Assembly (NCBI GenBank): GCA_900637135.1
Contig: LR134353.1
Location: 1,178,001 to 1,242,000 of the forward strand
Reading direction: 5' to 3'
Length of the DNA stretch: 64,000 nt
DNA from: Mycolicibacterium flavescens
Lineage (GTDB): Bacteria > Actinomycetota > Actinomycetes > Mycobacteriales > Mycobacteriaceae
Positions 51,123 through 59,037 of this stretch are shown here, piece after piece. A model generated the notes under the pieces. That model searched no databases, had not been told where the DNA came from, and worked only from the letters and a program-made list of their open reading frames with translations. Made by a program: the position numbers and the translations under genes. Each line of letters opens with the position of its first letter. The stretch's first letter is position 1.

Positions 51123-52313
51123 CTAGCGGGACGCGCGCGCTTCGCGGACCAGGATCGCCGCCAGGCAGATCCCGGCGAGCACGGCCACCGCCACCGCGAA
51201 ACTCATGCCCGCCGTTCGTAATCCCCATTGCTCGGCGGCCAGGCCCTCGCCGACGACCGGCAGCGAGATGGCCACATAGCCGATGACGAAGTAGGTCGAG
51301 TTGACCTCGGCGCGGCGGTCGGCCGGGCTGTGTTCGGAGATGGCGGCCAGGCCGCGGCTGAAACTCATCCCCTGGCCCGCGCCCGACACCACGGCAGCCG
51401 CGATGAGCCCGATCAACGACGAGAGTTGAAGGGCCGCTGCGAGAATCGCCATCCCGGCGACCAGGATCGTGCAGCCGATGGCCAGCGCCCGCTGCGGCTG
51501 CACGGTGTTGGTAGCGATCTGGGTCAGGGCGGACGCGGCGAAGATCGAGCCGGCGATGAGCCCGGCGACGGCCTGGTTGTCGATGCCGACGATTTCGGTC
51601 ACGAAGGCCGGCGCGACGGCGGCGAACAGGCCGGTGACGGCGAATCCGGCGAAGCCTGCGATCGCGGCGAGGATGAACACCGAGCGCACCTCGGGCGGTA
51701 CCGCCAACCGCTGCAGCGCGATGCGTCCTGACCGCGGTGAGGTCTCGGGCACCAGCAGCACCGCCGCTCCCGCCAGTGCCGCCAGCACGATGTGCACGAT
51801 GAAGCTCAGGTGCAGCGGCATCGGCGCGTACTCGACCAACACGCCGGCCAGCATCGGACCGGCCCCCAGCCCGCCGATGTTGGCGACGGTCGCGACCGCG
51901 GCGGCCCGGCTGCGCCAGTGCGGCGGTGCGGCCTCGATGACTGCGGCGGTGGCCGTCCCGGTGAAGACGCCCGCGGACAGTCCGGAGAACACGCGCCCGA
52001 CAACCAACAGCGGCACCGAGTCCGCGACCAGGAACACCCCGGCACTCATCAGCGCCGCGACGACACCGCCGAGCAGCAGCGGGCGCCTGCCGATCGCATC
52101 GGACCAGCGTCCGAACGCCAGCAGCGCGAACAGCACACCGCCCGCATAGGCCGCGTAGACCACGGTGGTGGTCGCCACCGAGAACCGCATCTGCTCGCCG
52201 TAGAGCGCGTACATCGGCGTCGGCATCGTGGTGCCGAGCATGATCGCCGCGAATGCGTACGCCAGTAGCGGGAACGTCCAGCGCGTGCTCACGCGGGTCG
52301 GAGCCTCAGCCAC
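51123..52313 (-). CDS. MFS transporter
   Basis: A 396-residue major facilitator with twelve predicted helices. Motif A is GRWSDAIGRRPLLLGG between helices 2 and 3, and VGRVFSGLSAGVFTGTATAAVIE is helix 4 with the drug/H+ antiporter-like RxxxGxxxG pattern. The second half has an equivalent SGAGQGMSFSRGLAAI. An aromatic or drug efflux role is likely, substrate unknown. The start is GTG 52313; the frame extends to 52346 through the palindrome at 52336 but those residues are unconserved. It is not part of the M. tuberculosis gene order at this place. Confidence 0.88.
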   Translation of the reverse strand: MAEAPTRVSTRWTFPLLAYAFAAIMLGTTMPTPMYALYGEQMRFSVATTTVVYAAYAGGVLFALLAFGRWSDAIGRRPLLLGGVVAALMSAGVFLVADSVPLLVVGRVFSGLSAGVFTGTATAAVIEAAPPHWRSRAAAVATVANIGGLGAGPMLAGVLVEYAPMPLHLSFIVHIVLAALAGAAVLLVPETSPRSGRIALQRLAVPPEVRSVFILAAIAGFAGFAVTGLFAAVAPAFVTEIVGIDNQAVAGLIAGSIFAASALTQIATNTVQPQRALAIGCTILVAGMAILAAALQLSSLIGLIAAAVVSGAGQGMSFSRGLAAISEHSPADRRAEVNSTYFVIGYVAISLPVVGEGLAAEQWGLRTAGMSFAVAVAVLAGICLAAILVREARASR

Positions 52314-52335
52314 GAGGAGGTGCAACTTTCCGCGC

Positions 52336-52392
52336 CGAAATTGCATTCCAGCAGCCGGTCACTCGGACTTTGCCTGCCGGAATGCAATTTCG
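52336..52392. repeat. 57-nt palindrome upstream of the MFS gene
   Basis: CGAAATTGCATTCC (52336-52349) and GGAATGCAATTTCG (52379-52392) are exact 14-bp inverted arms around a 29-nt loop; further partial pairing extends outward (CGCGC on both sides). It lies in the 90-bp gap between two same-strand transporter genes. It could be the terminator of the symporter gene or a dispersed element. Confidence 0.8.
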
Positions 52393-52403
52393 CGCAGTTG
52401 AAC

Positions 52404-54035
52404 TCAGTGGGCGACGGCCTTCTCGGCGCCGACGCCGGTCAGCGAGCGCACCTCGAACTCGGCATTGATGTCCGGATCGCCCCGGTCCGATGAGGTCAGG
52501 GTGCCCAGGGCGCCGAGCAGGAAAGCCAATGGGATCGACACGATGCCGGGGTTGGCGAGCGGGAACCATGCGAAGTCGACGCTGGGCAGCATCGCGGTCT
52601 TCGATCCCGACACGGCCGGGGAGAACACGATCAGCACGATCGTCGAGATCAGACCGCCGTACATGCTCCACAACGCGCCGCGGGTGTTGAACCGCGGCCA
52701 GTACAGCGAGTACAGGATGGTCGGCAGGTTGGCCGCCGCGGCCACCGCGAAGGCGAGCGCGACCAGGAACGCGATGTTCTGTTCGGCGGCCAGCACGCCA
52801 AGGCCGATCGCGAAGACACCCAGCACCACGACCGTGATCCGCGAGACCCGCACCTGCTCGCTCTCGCTGACCCGGTCGCTCTTGAGCACGCTGGCATAGA
52901 TGTCGTGCGCGAACGACGTTGCCGCCGTGATGGTCAGGCCGGCAACTACGGCGAGGATCGTCGCGAACGCGACCGCCGAGATGATGCCGAGCAGGATCAC
53001 CCCGCCGAGTTCGAACGCCAGAAGCGGTGCGGCCGAGTTCTGCCCGCCGGGGGCGGCCAGGATGGTGTCGGGCCCGACGAGCGCCGCGGCGCCGTAACCG
53101 AGGGCGAGGGTGAACAGGTAGAACGCGCCGATGAGCGCGATCGCCCAGACCACCGAGCGGCGCGCCTCCTTGGCGGTCGGCACCGTGTAGAAGCGCATCA
53201 GCACGTGCGGCAGGCCCGCGGTGCCCAGCACCAGCGCCAGCGCCAACGAGATGAAGTTGATCTGCGATGTCAACGACGCGCCGTACTGCGCGCCGGGGGC
53301 CAGGACGTCGCGGGCGGCGACGGCCTCGTTCGACGAACCCGAGACGGCCGACTGGGCTGCGCCGAGGATCTCGGAGAAGTTCGCACCGAACTTGGCGAGC
53401 ACCCACACCGTCATCAGCGCCGTGCCGCCGATCAACAGCACGGCCTTGATGATCTGCACCCAGGTGGTGCCCTTCATGCCGCCGATCAGCACGTAGACGA
53501 TCATCAGGACACCGACGACGGCGATCACGACGGCCTGGCCGAAATCGCTGGTGACGTTGAGCAGCAGCGCGACAAGTCCGCCCGCGCCGGCCATCTGCGC
53601 CAGCAGATAGAACAGGCAGACCGCAAGTGTCGTCGTGGCCGCTGCGAGGCGCACCGGGCGCTGCCTGAGCCGGAAGCTCAGCACGTCGGCCATCGTGAAT
53701 TTCCCTGCGTTGCGCAGTAATTCGGCGACCAACAGCAGCGCGACGAGCCAGGCCACCAGGAAGCCGATGGAGTAGAGGAAGCCGTCGTAGCCGTAGACCG
53801 CGATCGCACCCGCGATGCCCAGGAAGCTGGCGGCGGACAGATAGTCACCGGAGATCGCGATGCCGTTCTGGGGGCCGGTGAACGACCGCCCGGCCGTGAA
53901 GAACTCGGCGGCGGTGGCGTTGCGCTTGCTCGCGCGGATCACGATGTACAGCGTCACCGCGACGAACAGCCCGAAGATGCCGATGTTGGCGGCGGGGTTG
54001 CCGACGTTCGGGTCGACGGCCAGCAAGGTGGTCAT
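52404..54035 (-). CDS. actP: Sodium/solute symporter, acetate-permease (ActP) type
   Basis: A 543-residue sodium:solute symporter (SSS family) resembling ActP cation/acetate symporters. About thirteen helices begin with NIGIFGLFVAVTLYIVIRASK; EFFTAGRSFTGPQNGIAISGDYLSAASFLGIAG is the conserved helix 1-2 region of SSS proteins, and GTAGLPHVLMRFYTV matches the conserved G-x-PH-x6-F segment. Together with the DUF485 gene just upstream (ATGA overlap at 54032) it forms the yjcH-actP pair. It should take up acetate, pyruvate or similar short carboxylates. The start is ATG 54035. It is absent from this place in M. tuberculosis. Confidence 0.92.
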   Translation of the reverse strand: MTTLLAVDPNVGNPAANIGIFGLFVAVTLYIVIRASKRNATAAEFFTAGRSFTGPQNGIAISGDYLSAASFLGIAGAIAVYGYDGFLYSIGFLVAWLVALLLVAELLRNAGKFTMADVLSFRLRQRPVRLAAATTTLAVCLFYLLAQMAGAGGLVALLLNVTSDFGQAVVIAVVGVLMIVYVLIGGMKGTTWVQIIKAVLLIGGTALMTVWVLAKFGANFSEILGAAQSAVSGSSNEAVAARDVLAPGAQYGASLTSQINFISLALALVLGTAGLPHVLMRFYTVPTAKEARRSVVWAIALIGAFYLFTLALGYGAAALVGPDTILAAPGGQNSAAPLLAFELGGVILLGIISAVAFATILAVVAGLTITAATSFAHDIYASVLKSDRVSESEQVRVSRITVVVLGVFAIGLGVLAAEQNIAFLVALAFAVAAAANLPTILYSLYWPRFNTRGALWSMYGGLISTIVLIVFSPAVSGSKTAMLPSVDFAWFPLANPGIVSIPLAFLLGALGTLTSSDRGDPDINAEFEVRSLTGVGAEKAVAH

Positions 54036-54382
54036 ACCGCACCGCCTTCCAGTTTGGTGCGGATGGCCTCGGCCCGCGGGTCGAGCTCGCGGTTGGCAAA
54101 GCGTACGTACAGGCCGGTGATCACGAACGTGGAGACGAACTGACCGACGCCGATCAACAGCCCGACGTTGATGTCGCCCCACACCTTGATCGCCATGAAG
54201 TCGTGGGCGAAGGCACCCAGGATCACGTAGGCGGCATACCAGATGAGGAACACCGCGCTCATCGGAAAGACGAAGCGGCGCAACCTGGAACGCAACTCTT
54301 GAAACTCCGGGCTGGCTTGTACGGTTCGGTATTCCTCGCCGCTGATCGGGGTATCCCGATGGGGTAGGTCTGTCTGGGACAT
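54032..54382 (-). CDS. DUF485 membrane protein (YjcH-like partner of ActP)
   Basis: A 116-residue membrane protein with two helices (FVFPMSAVFLIWYAAYVILG and INVGLLIGVGQFVSTFVITGLY) of the DUF485 family. YSPEFQELRS-like N-terminal sequence (here ASPEFQELRSRLRRFVFP) is typical, as is the C-terminal VRFANRELDPRAEAIR. Family members are encoded with ActP symporters and are thought to assist them. The ATG at 54382 is selected by AGGAG 5 nt upstream; an in-frame start at 54442 would add 20 unconserved residues. Its stop overlaps the actP ATG. Confidence 0.9.
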   Translation of the reverse strand: MSQTDLPHRDTPISGEEYRTVQASPEFQELRSRLRRFVFPMSAVFLIWYAAYVILGAFAHDFMAIKVWGDINVGLLIGVGQFVSTFVITGLYVRFANRELDPRAEAIRTKLEGGAV

Positions 54383-54626
54383 CTCAACTCCTGGACCTCG
54401 GCCGGTGGACGGATCAGTTGCTGGTAGGTGACTTTCGTTCACGGGTAGCCGCTGGCTCTCCCGACACGCCGACAGGGGAGGGCAGGTTGTGAATGCCGAG
54501 GAACAAGAGAAGGGCGGTTACCGATCTGAGCATGGTTGCGTATGCGAAACATTGCCACACCCGGTCGTGGAAGTCGGCAAAGCTCACTGCCGATGAAACG
54601 CGATCAATCGACTTACGAGAATCGCG
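54383..54626. other. Gap between the desaturase and DUF485 genes
   Basis: These 244 bp between two minus-strand genes contain only short frames without family character or start signals. Apart from the Shine-Dalgarno of the DUF485 gene at its left end, no terminator or operator stands out. Confidence 0.4.
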
Positions 54627-55550
54627 TCACGCCATCGTGCGTTCCGCCTCGCGAGCAGCGCGCTTCTCCTCGTAGTGCTTCGCCTTCGCATCGAGCGCCG
54701 CGAGGAAGAACGAGAGCTCGTCGCGAGCCTGCTCACCAGCCGACCCGAAGTCGGTGCGCTCGAAGACTCGCCAGAACCGGAGCACGGGCTGGATCACCGC
54801 GTCATGATGCAAGCGCAGGTCGTAGATGCCGGCTTTGGCGATCGTGATCGCGTTCTTGGCGTAATCCGTCATGCCCTGTCCCGGCATCTGAAATCCAACC
54901 ACTTCGTCGCGGATTGTCTGCATGGCTGCGTCGGGCGCGATGTCGAGCGCTGCGTCCATGAGGTTCCGGTAAAAGATCATGTGGAGGTTCTCGTCGGTGG
55001 ATATCCGAGCGAGCAGTTGCTCCGCGAGCGGACAGCCGGTCGCGCGTCCGGTGTTTCGGTGCGCGATTCGGGTGGCCAGTTCCTGGAAGGAGACGTAAGC
55101 CAGTGCCTGTAGCACAGTCTTGTCACCGCTGTCGTAACCGGCCACCATATGCTCCATGCGCAGCGCCTCCAGCCGGACCGGATCGACACCACGCGTGACG
55201 ATGAGATAGTCGCGTATCGCGATCGCGTGTCGAGCTTCTTCGGCCGTCCAGCGACCGACCCACTGCCCCCAGGCGCCATCGCGTCCGAAGCGGGTGGCGA
55301 TCTCGCGGTGATAAGAAGGCAGGTTGTCCTCGGTCAGCAAGTTGACGATCATGGCCGTTTGGGCGACTGGATCGAGCGGCGAGTCCTCGGGCCGCCAATC
55401 GGTGCCCCCGAGGAACGAGAAGTCGCGCCCGCGTGACCAGGGCACGTAATCATGGGGCTGCCACTCTTTCGCAGCGCTGAGGTGGCGGTCGAGGTTCGCT
55501 GCGACGACCGGCTCCAGTTCGGACAGCACAGCGGCGTGTAGATCTGGCAC
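54627..55550 (-). CDS. Acyl-ACP desaturase (DesA family)
   Basis: A 307-residue soluble diiron desaturase of the plant-type acyl-ACP desaturase family, related to M. tuberculosis DesA1/DesA2. The opening LSELEPVVAANLDRHLSAAKEWQPHDYVPWSRG is the family start. Diiron ligands are visible as Glu in LTEDNLPSYHRE, the EEARHA pair (WTAEEARHAIAIRD), Glu in VSFQELATRIAH, and the second ExxH as DENLHM with the first Glu replaced by Asp-Glu. DesA enzymes act on meromycolate or other acyl-ACP chains. GTG 55550 sits just downstream of a perfect palindrome (55562-55576). Part of the accessory block. Confidence 0.9.
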   Translation of the reverse strand: MPDLHAAVLSELEPVVAANLDRHLSAAKEWQPHDYVPWSRGRDFSFLGGTDWRPEDSPLDPVAQTAMIVNLLTEDNLPSYHREIATRFGRDGAWGQWVGRWTAEEARHAIAIRDYLIVTRGVDPVRLEALRMEHMVAGYDSGDKTVLQALAYVSFQELATRIAHRNTGRATGCPLAEQLLARISTDENLHMIFYRNLMDAALDIAPDAAMQTIRDEVVGFQMPGQGMTDYAKNAITIAKAGIYDLRLHHDAVIQPVLRFWRVFERTDFGSAGEQARDELSFFLAALDAKAKHYEEKRAAREAERTMA

Positions 55551-55561
55551 GCGGCTACGCT

Positions 55562-55576
55562 ACCGTAACTTACGGT
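55562..55576. promoter_or_regulatory. Perfect palindromic operator upstream of the desaturase
   Basis: ACCGTAA-C-TTACGGT (55562-55576) is a perfect 15-bp palindrome 12 to 26 nt before the desaturase GTG (minus strand). It overlaps a TAGCGT -10-like box placed 7 nt before the GTG, so a bound regulator would block the promoter. No regulator gene is adjacent. Confidence 0.6.
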
Positions 55577-55848
55577 CGAGTAGCTGCGTTTTGGAGATTT
55601 GCTATGCCGACAAGAGCAAGAACTGACTGGCGCGATAATCGTCACTCCAGTTTGCGGTGCAAATTCATGTGGCCGCAATTGTGAGCTCAAGTCCGAGCCG
55701 GCTCATCTGCTAACGCAATCGCTCCCCTCTTGCCGGAAAACATCGGGCGTCACAGGTGGTTTCGCGACGAGGTTGATCTGGGTGACGGGTGTAGCTGTTC
55801 TCAACATGGAGTGCTGCTAGCAGCATCGCGCAGTTTTAAACTGGCGGC
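55577..55848. other. Lower-GC gap before the HhH-GPD gene
   Basis: About 270 bp with visibly more A/T than the neighbours. Short frames on both strands lack family character. It could be a decayed remnant at the right edge of the accessory block; nothing specific is recognised. Confidence 0.35.
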
Positions 55849-56427
55849 GTGGCGAAACTGCAGCTTGTCCAAGATCCCGCGGCCGACGCGCTGCTGGAAT
55901 CCAACCCGTTCGCATTGCTGACCGGGATGCTGCTCGATCAGCAGTACCCGATGGAGGCCGCGTTTGCAGGTCCGAAGAAGATCGCCGACCGCCTCGGTGG
56001 CTTCGATGTCCGCGAGATCGCCGACTACGACCCCGAGAAGTTCGTCGAGTTGTGCTCTAAAACCCCTGCAATCCACCGGTTTCCGGGTTCGATGGCTAAA
56101 CGGGTACAGGCGCTGGCGCAGTTGATCGTCGATCGCTACCGCGGTGATGCGGCCGCGCTGTGGACCGAGGGCGACCCGGACGGCGCCGAGGTGCTGCGTC
56201 GGCTCAAGGCCCTGCCGGGGTTCGGGGAGCAGAAGGCGAAGATCTTTCTGGCTCTGCTCGGCAAGCAGTACGGCGTGACCCCAGAAGGTTGGCGCAAGGC
56301 CGCCGGCGACTACGGCAAGGCGGGCTCGTACCGGTCGGTGGCCGACGTTGTCGACGCCGGTTCGCTGGAGAAGGTGCGGTCGTACAAGAAGCAGGCGAAG
56401 GCAGCCGCCAAGGCCGCAAAGGGTTAG
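55849..56427 (+). CDS. HhH-GPD base-excision-repair-like protein (Rv1156-like)
   Basis: A 192-residue protein resembling M. tuberculosis Rv1156. ALLTGMLLDQQYPMEAAFAGPKKIADRLGG is the N-terminal part of a HhH-GPD glycosylase fold, and LKALPGFGEQKAKIFLALLG is the helix-hairpin-helix with the LPGxG loop. The catalytic Asp that normally follows about 18 residues later (after the hairpin) is not obvious; the region reads TPEGWRKAAGDYG, so activity on damaged DNA is uncertain. The C-terminus is Lys/Ala-rich and probably binds DNA. The start is GTG 55849. It is convergent with, and overlaps by four bases, the resolvase-like gene. Confidence 0.85.
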   Translation: MAKLQLVQDPAADALLESNPFALLTGMLLDQQYPMEAAFAGPKKIADRLGGFDVREIADYDPEKFVELCSKTPAIHRFPGSMAKRVQALAQLIVDRYRGDAAALWTEGDPDGAEVLRRLKALPGFGEQKAKIFLALLGKQYGVTPEGWRKAAGDYGKAGSYRSVADVVDAGSLEKVRSYKKQAKAAAKAAKG

Positions 56428-56804
56428 ACCGCGGCGTCTTCGGAATCCAGGCGGGCCAGCGTCTTGATGACGGATGCGACGACGCGGCCGGTGGAGGTCC
56501 CGGTGTCGAGGCCCTCTTTGAGAGTGCGAAGCCGAAGGCCGCGCTCGCAGAGTTCGGCGATGGTGCGGGTGACCTCGGTTCCGGTGCGGCCGAGCCGGTC
56601 GAGCGCGACCACGACGATGGTGTCGCCGGAACGGGCGTAGCTCAACATGGAGTGTAGGCCCGCGCCGATGCGGTCGGCGGAATCAGAAAGCCGGTCGGTG
56701 AACACCCGCCGGGGGTCGACACCTGCAGCGTTGAGCGCCGCGAGCTGACCCTCGAGGCCCTGCTCGGCGGTGCTTGCTGTGGCGTAGCCCAGCGTGCAGG
56801 TCAC
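56424..56804 (-). CDS. Stand-alone serine-resolvase catalytic domain, probably degenerate
   Basis: A 126-residue protein covering only the catalytic domain of the serine resolvase/invertase family. It has GYATASTAEQGLEGQLAAL (Ser11 at the nucleophile position), DRLSDSADRIGAGL, RSGDTIVVVALDRLGR and the start of helix E (VASVIKTLARLD). Two things are missing: the Arg of the canonical YxRVS motif is Thr9, and there is no C-terminal helix-turn-helix. Strand transfer is therefore unlikely; the protein may be a domesticated remnant of a mobile element or act on partners. No terminal repeats or target duplications were seen around it. Confidence 0.8.
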   Translation of the reverse strand: MTCTLGYATASTAEQGLEGQLAALNAAGVDPRRVFTDRLSDSADRIGAGLHSMLSYARSGDTIVVVALDRLGRTGTEVTRTIAELCERGLRLRTLKEGLDTGTSTGRVVASVIKTLARLDSEDAAV

Positions 56805-56896
56805 TTTCCCAAGGTCGCATGAAACGCCTGGCGAGCGGAATCGACTAAGCCATATCGAGTCTGGTTGCCGACCGAACTGTTACCGGACGTCACCCG

Positions 56897-57556
56897 TCAT
56901 GCGCCGAACGGCTCTCCGTCGAAGCGCTCCCAGCTGGCGATCTCGGCAACGGGTTTGCGGGTCAACTTCGTCAGCTGGCGGACCGGCTTGCCGAGCGGCA
57001 GTACAGCGGCGACCGCGTAGTTGTCCGGGATGCCCAGCAACTCACACACCCGCGGCTCTTCGGCGACGGCGGCAGTGGTGAGCACACCGCCGTACCCCTC
57101 GTTGCGGGCGGCCAGCAGGATGTTCCAGACGAACGGGTATACCGAGGCGCCCGCGACCAGACCCACACGGTCGAGGTGCTGATCGAACGCGGCCACGACG
57201 CCCAGATCGACGCAGACCACCAGCACCACCTCGGCGGTGCGCAGCGGTGACTGGTTCGGCACGTTGATCGCCGAGATGGTCTGCTCGTCAACCCGACAGG
57301 GATGCAACGGATTCCACGGGCTTTCGCCGTTGCGCAGCTGCGCGAGGTAGCGCTTGGCCCCGGGTATCGCGCATTCGATCAGCGCCTCGCGTGTTGCGGT
57401 ATCGCGCACCACGACGACCCGAGTGCCTTGGCGGTTGCCGCCGCTCGGCGCGAAGCGGGCATTGTCGAGAATGCGCTCGAGGACGTCGTCGGGCAGCGGG
57501 TCGCCGGTGTACTCGCGCACTGCAGCCGTTGTGCGCATGACGTCGTAGAGATCCAT
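56897..57556 (-). CDS. Nitroreductase-family FMN enzyme
   Basis: A 219-residue nitroreductase-fold protein. VMRTTAAVREYTGDPLPDDVLERILDNARFAPSGGNRQGTR is the complete N-terminal signature including the FMN-contact RxF/Y and SGGNRQ, and AGASVYPFVWNILLAARNEGYGG with the later GKPVRQLTKLTRKPV close the site. NAD(P)H-dependent reduction of nitroaromatics, quinones or related compounds is expected. Related mycobacterial proteins (for example Acg-like) can also store flavin. ATG 57556. It is divergent from the small DUF1059 gene. Confidence 0.9.
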   Translation of the reverse strand: MDLYDVMRTTAAVREYTGDPLPDDVLERILDNARFAPSGGNRQGTRVVVVRDTATREALIECAIPGAKRYLAQLRNGESPWNPLHPCRVDEQTISAINVPNQSPLRTAEVVLVVCVDLGVVAAFDQHLDRVGLVAGASVYPFVWNILLAARNEGYGGVLTTAAVAEEPRVCELLGIPDNYAVAAVLPLGKPVRQLTKLTRKPVAEIASWERFDGEPFGA

Positions 57557-57603
57557 GGCTATATCTTGGGCCTGTCGGTGGCGACCTATGCGAAGGTGGG
57601 GAT

Positions 57604-57750
57604 ATGAAGACGCACCTGAACTGCCCGTGTGGCGAAGCGATTGTCGGTAAGGACGAGGAGGACCTGGTCGAGAAGGCCCAGGCGCATCTGTCCGAGTCGC
57701 ATCCCGGCCGCGATTACGACCGGGACGCGATCCTCTTCATGGCCTACTGA
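57604..57750 (+). CDS. DUF1059 small Cys-containing protein
   Basis: A 48-residue protein translated by hand from ATG 57604: KTHLNCPCGEAIVGKDEEDL, then VEKAQAHLSESHPGRDY and DRDAILFMAY. The CPCG motif and the histidines HLSESH match DUF1059, a family of about 50 to 60 residues with a presumed zinc site (two Cys, two His). The role is unknown. It lies 47 bp from the divergent nitroreductase, with little promoter room, so both may share a regulatory region. It is followed by a gap with the second copy of the 61-nt palindrome. Confidence 0.85.
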   Translation: MKTHLNCPCGEAIVGKDEEDLVEKAQAHLSESHPGRDYDRDAILFMAY

Positions 57751-57830
57751 TCCTGATTCCACACCGACGCAATGGTCGATCGCGGGCGGGCGAATCAGCC
57801 AAAACGTCGGTTTGACGACTACTGATCCCG

Positions 57831-57891
57831 GCGAGCGACCGCATTTGCACGCGCCGGCGCGGCGTGTCGCGGTGCAAACACGGCCGCTCGC
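57831..57891. repeat. 61-nt palindromic repeat, copy 2
   Basis: GCGAGCGACCGCATTTGCAC (57831-57850) pairs with GTGCAAACACGGCCGCTCGC (57872-57891), 17 of 20 Watson-Crick and the three exceptions transitions that can pair as G-U in RNA. The whole aligns ungapped with 38554-38614. It lies between the convergent DUF1059 and Ala/Pro-rich genes. Two GGATGTGTGTGG direct repeats follow immediately (57894 onward and 57913 onward). Confidence 0.85.
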
Positions 57892-57948
57892 GGGGATGTG
57901 TGTGGTCCCGCGAGGATGTGTGTGGGCCGGCGGGGGTTGAGGCAGACG

Positions 57949-58971
57949 TTACGGAACGACCGTCGAGCCGATCGTCGGCATGAACTGGCACTGCCGTTCG
58001 GTGGTCGTGACCTGTCCGAAGATCGTCGACAGGATGCTGCCGGAGCCGGTGTCGGCGATCGCCGTCAGGGTGGTCGGCCCCTCGGGGTTGATATCCGAGC
58101 GCGGCTTCAGCGTGGCGCTGCCTGACTTACCGGTGGTCAGGTTGACCCAGGTGACGTTGAGCGGCAGCTTCTGCTCGGCCGCGGGGCCGGGCGTGCCGAC
58201 GGCGGTGAACACGTAAGCGGTCTGACCCGGACTGGGGCCCGGAGTCGGGATCTTCGCGGGCCCGGCCACCGAAATCGCGGTGGCGAGTACGTTTCCGCCG
58301 TCGCCCAGGCAATTGTTGCTGATCGACGGGTACATGAAGTCCTGCGTCGGCGGGGCGTCCGGGCCGAAGCCGGGGCCGGGCGCGGCGGCAGGAGCCGGTG
58401 CGGGTGCTGGACCCGGGGCAGGCGCGGCCTCCGGAACCGGCGCCGGAGCGGGAGCCGGAGCGGCCTCGGGTGCGGGCGCCGCGGCAACAGCCACCGGTGC
58501 AGCCGCAGGCGCGGGTGCCGGAGCGGGAGCGGCCGCAGGTGCGGGCGCAGGTGCGGGAGGCGCCTCCGATGCCACCGCCGCTTCCGGTACGGGTCCGACG
58601 GCGTGAGCGGGGTTGATCCCGGCCGGCAGGTGCGCCTGCTCGCCCGGCACCGCACCGGGTGCCGGGGTGTGCGCGACGAACTGGTTGACCGCCGACGCGA
58701 CATTGCGCGACTCGGGGGGCGCGACCGCGTCACCGGCGAACACCGCGGCCGCGGCCATCAGCGTCGATGCGGCATTCGTCGGATCCGCGGCGGCCTGCTG
58801 GATCGCCGGGCTGATGCCCTGGACCGCCGTCAGGCCGGGCGCCTGCAGCCCGTCGATCGGCCCCGGGGGCGCGGGTTCGGCGCCGGCCACACCGGTCACG
58901 CCGCTGGCGAGCAGCGTGGCCGATGAGCCGATCGCGAGGGCGACGGTGGCGAACATCCTTCGAGCTGACAT
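57949..58971 (-). CDS. Ala/Pro-rich exported protein (Rv1157c-like)
   Basis: A 340-residue predicted secreted protein. The signal peptide (MFATVALAIGSSATLLASGVTGVAGA) ends at about residue 31. Residues 50 to 120 are a helical domain (SPAIQQAAADPTNAASTLMAAAAVF), 125 to 215 are an Ala/Pro repeat region with PAPAPAAAPAP units, and the last 125 residues form a structured domain with two Cys (ISNNCLGDGG and ERQCQFMP) that likely bond. It matches M. tuberculosis Rv1157c in place and composition. The Pro/Ala region is expected to span or contact the cell wall. The function is unknown. Confidence 0.88.
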   Translation of the reverse strand: MSARRMFATVALAIGSSATLLASGVTGVAGAEPAPPGPIDGLQAPGLTAVQGISPAIQQAAADPTNAASTLMAAAAVFAGDAVAPPESRNVASAVNQFVAHTPAPGAVPGEQAHLPAGINPAHAVGPVPEAAVASEAPPAPAPAPAAAPAPAPAPAAAPVAVAAAPAPEAAPAPAPAPVPEAAPAPGPAPAPAPAAAPGPGFGPDAPPTQDFMYPSISNNCLGDGGNVLATAISVAGPAKIPTPGPSPGQTAYVFTAVGTPGPAAEQKLPLNVTWVNLTTGKSGSATLKPRSDINPEGPTTLTAIADTGSGSILSTIFGQVTTTERQCQFMPTIGSTVVP

Positions 58972-59037
58972 GGCTCCCTCAGAACGTGGTTGTAGTGGTC
59001 GTGTCTGCCAGTGGGTGGTTCGGCGTCGCCCCGCGGA

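Noticed and set aside
55599..55820. 73-codon open frame in the gap before the HhH-GPD gene
   Set aside because: Atypical codon usage, no Shine-Dalgarno or -10 at a fitting distance and no family resemblance; kept only as part of the gap description.
56424..56804. Resolvase-like gene considered as part of a transposon
   Set aside because: No transposase, terminal inverted repeats or target duplication were visible nearby.
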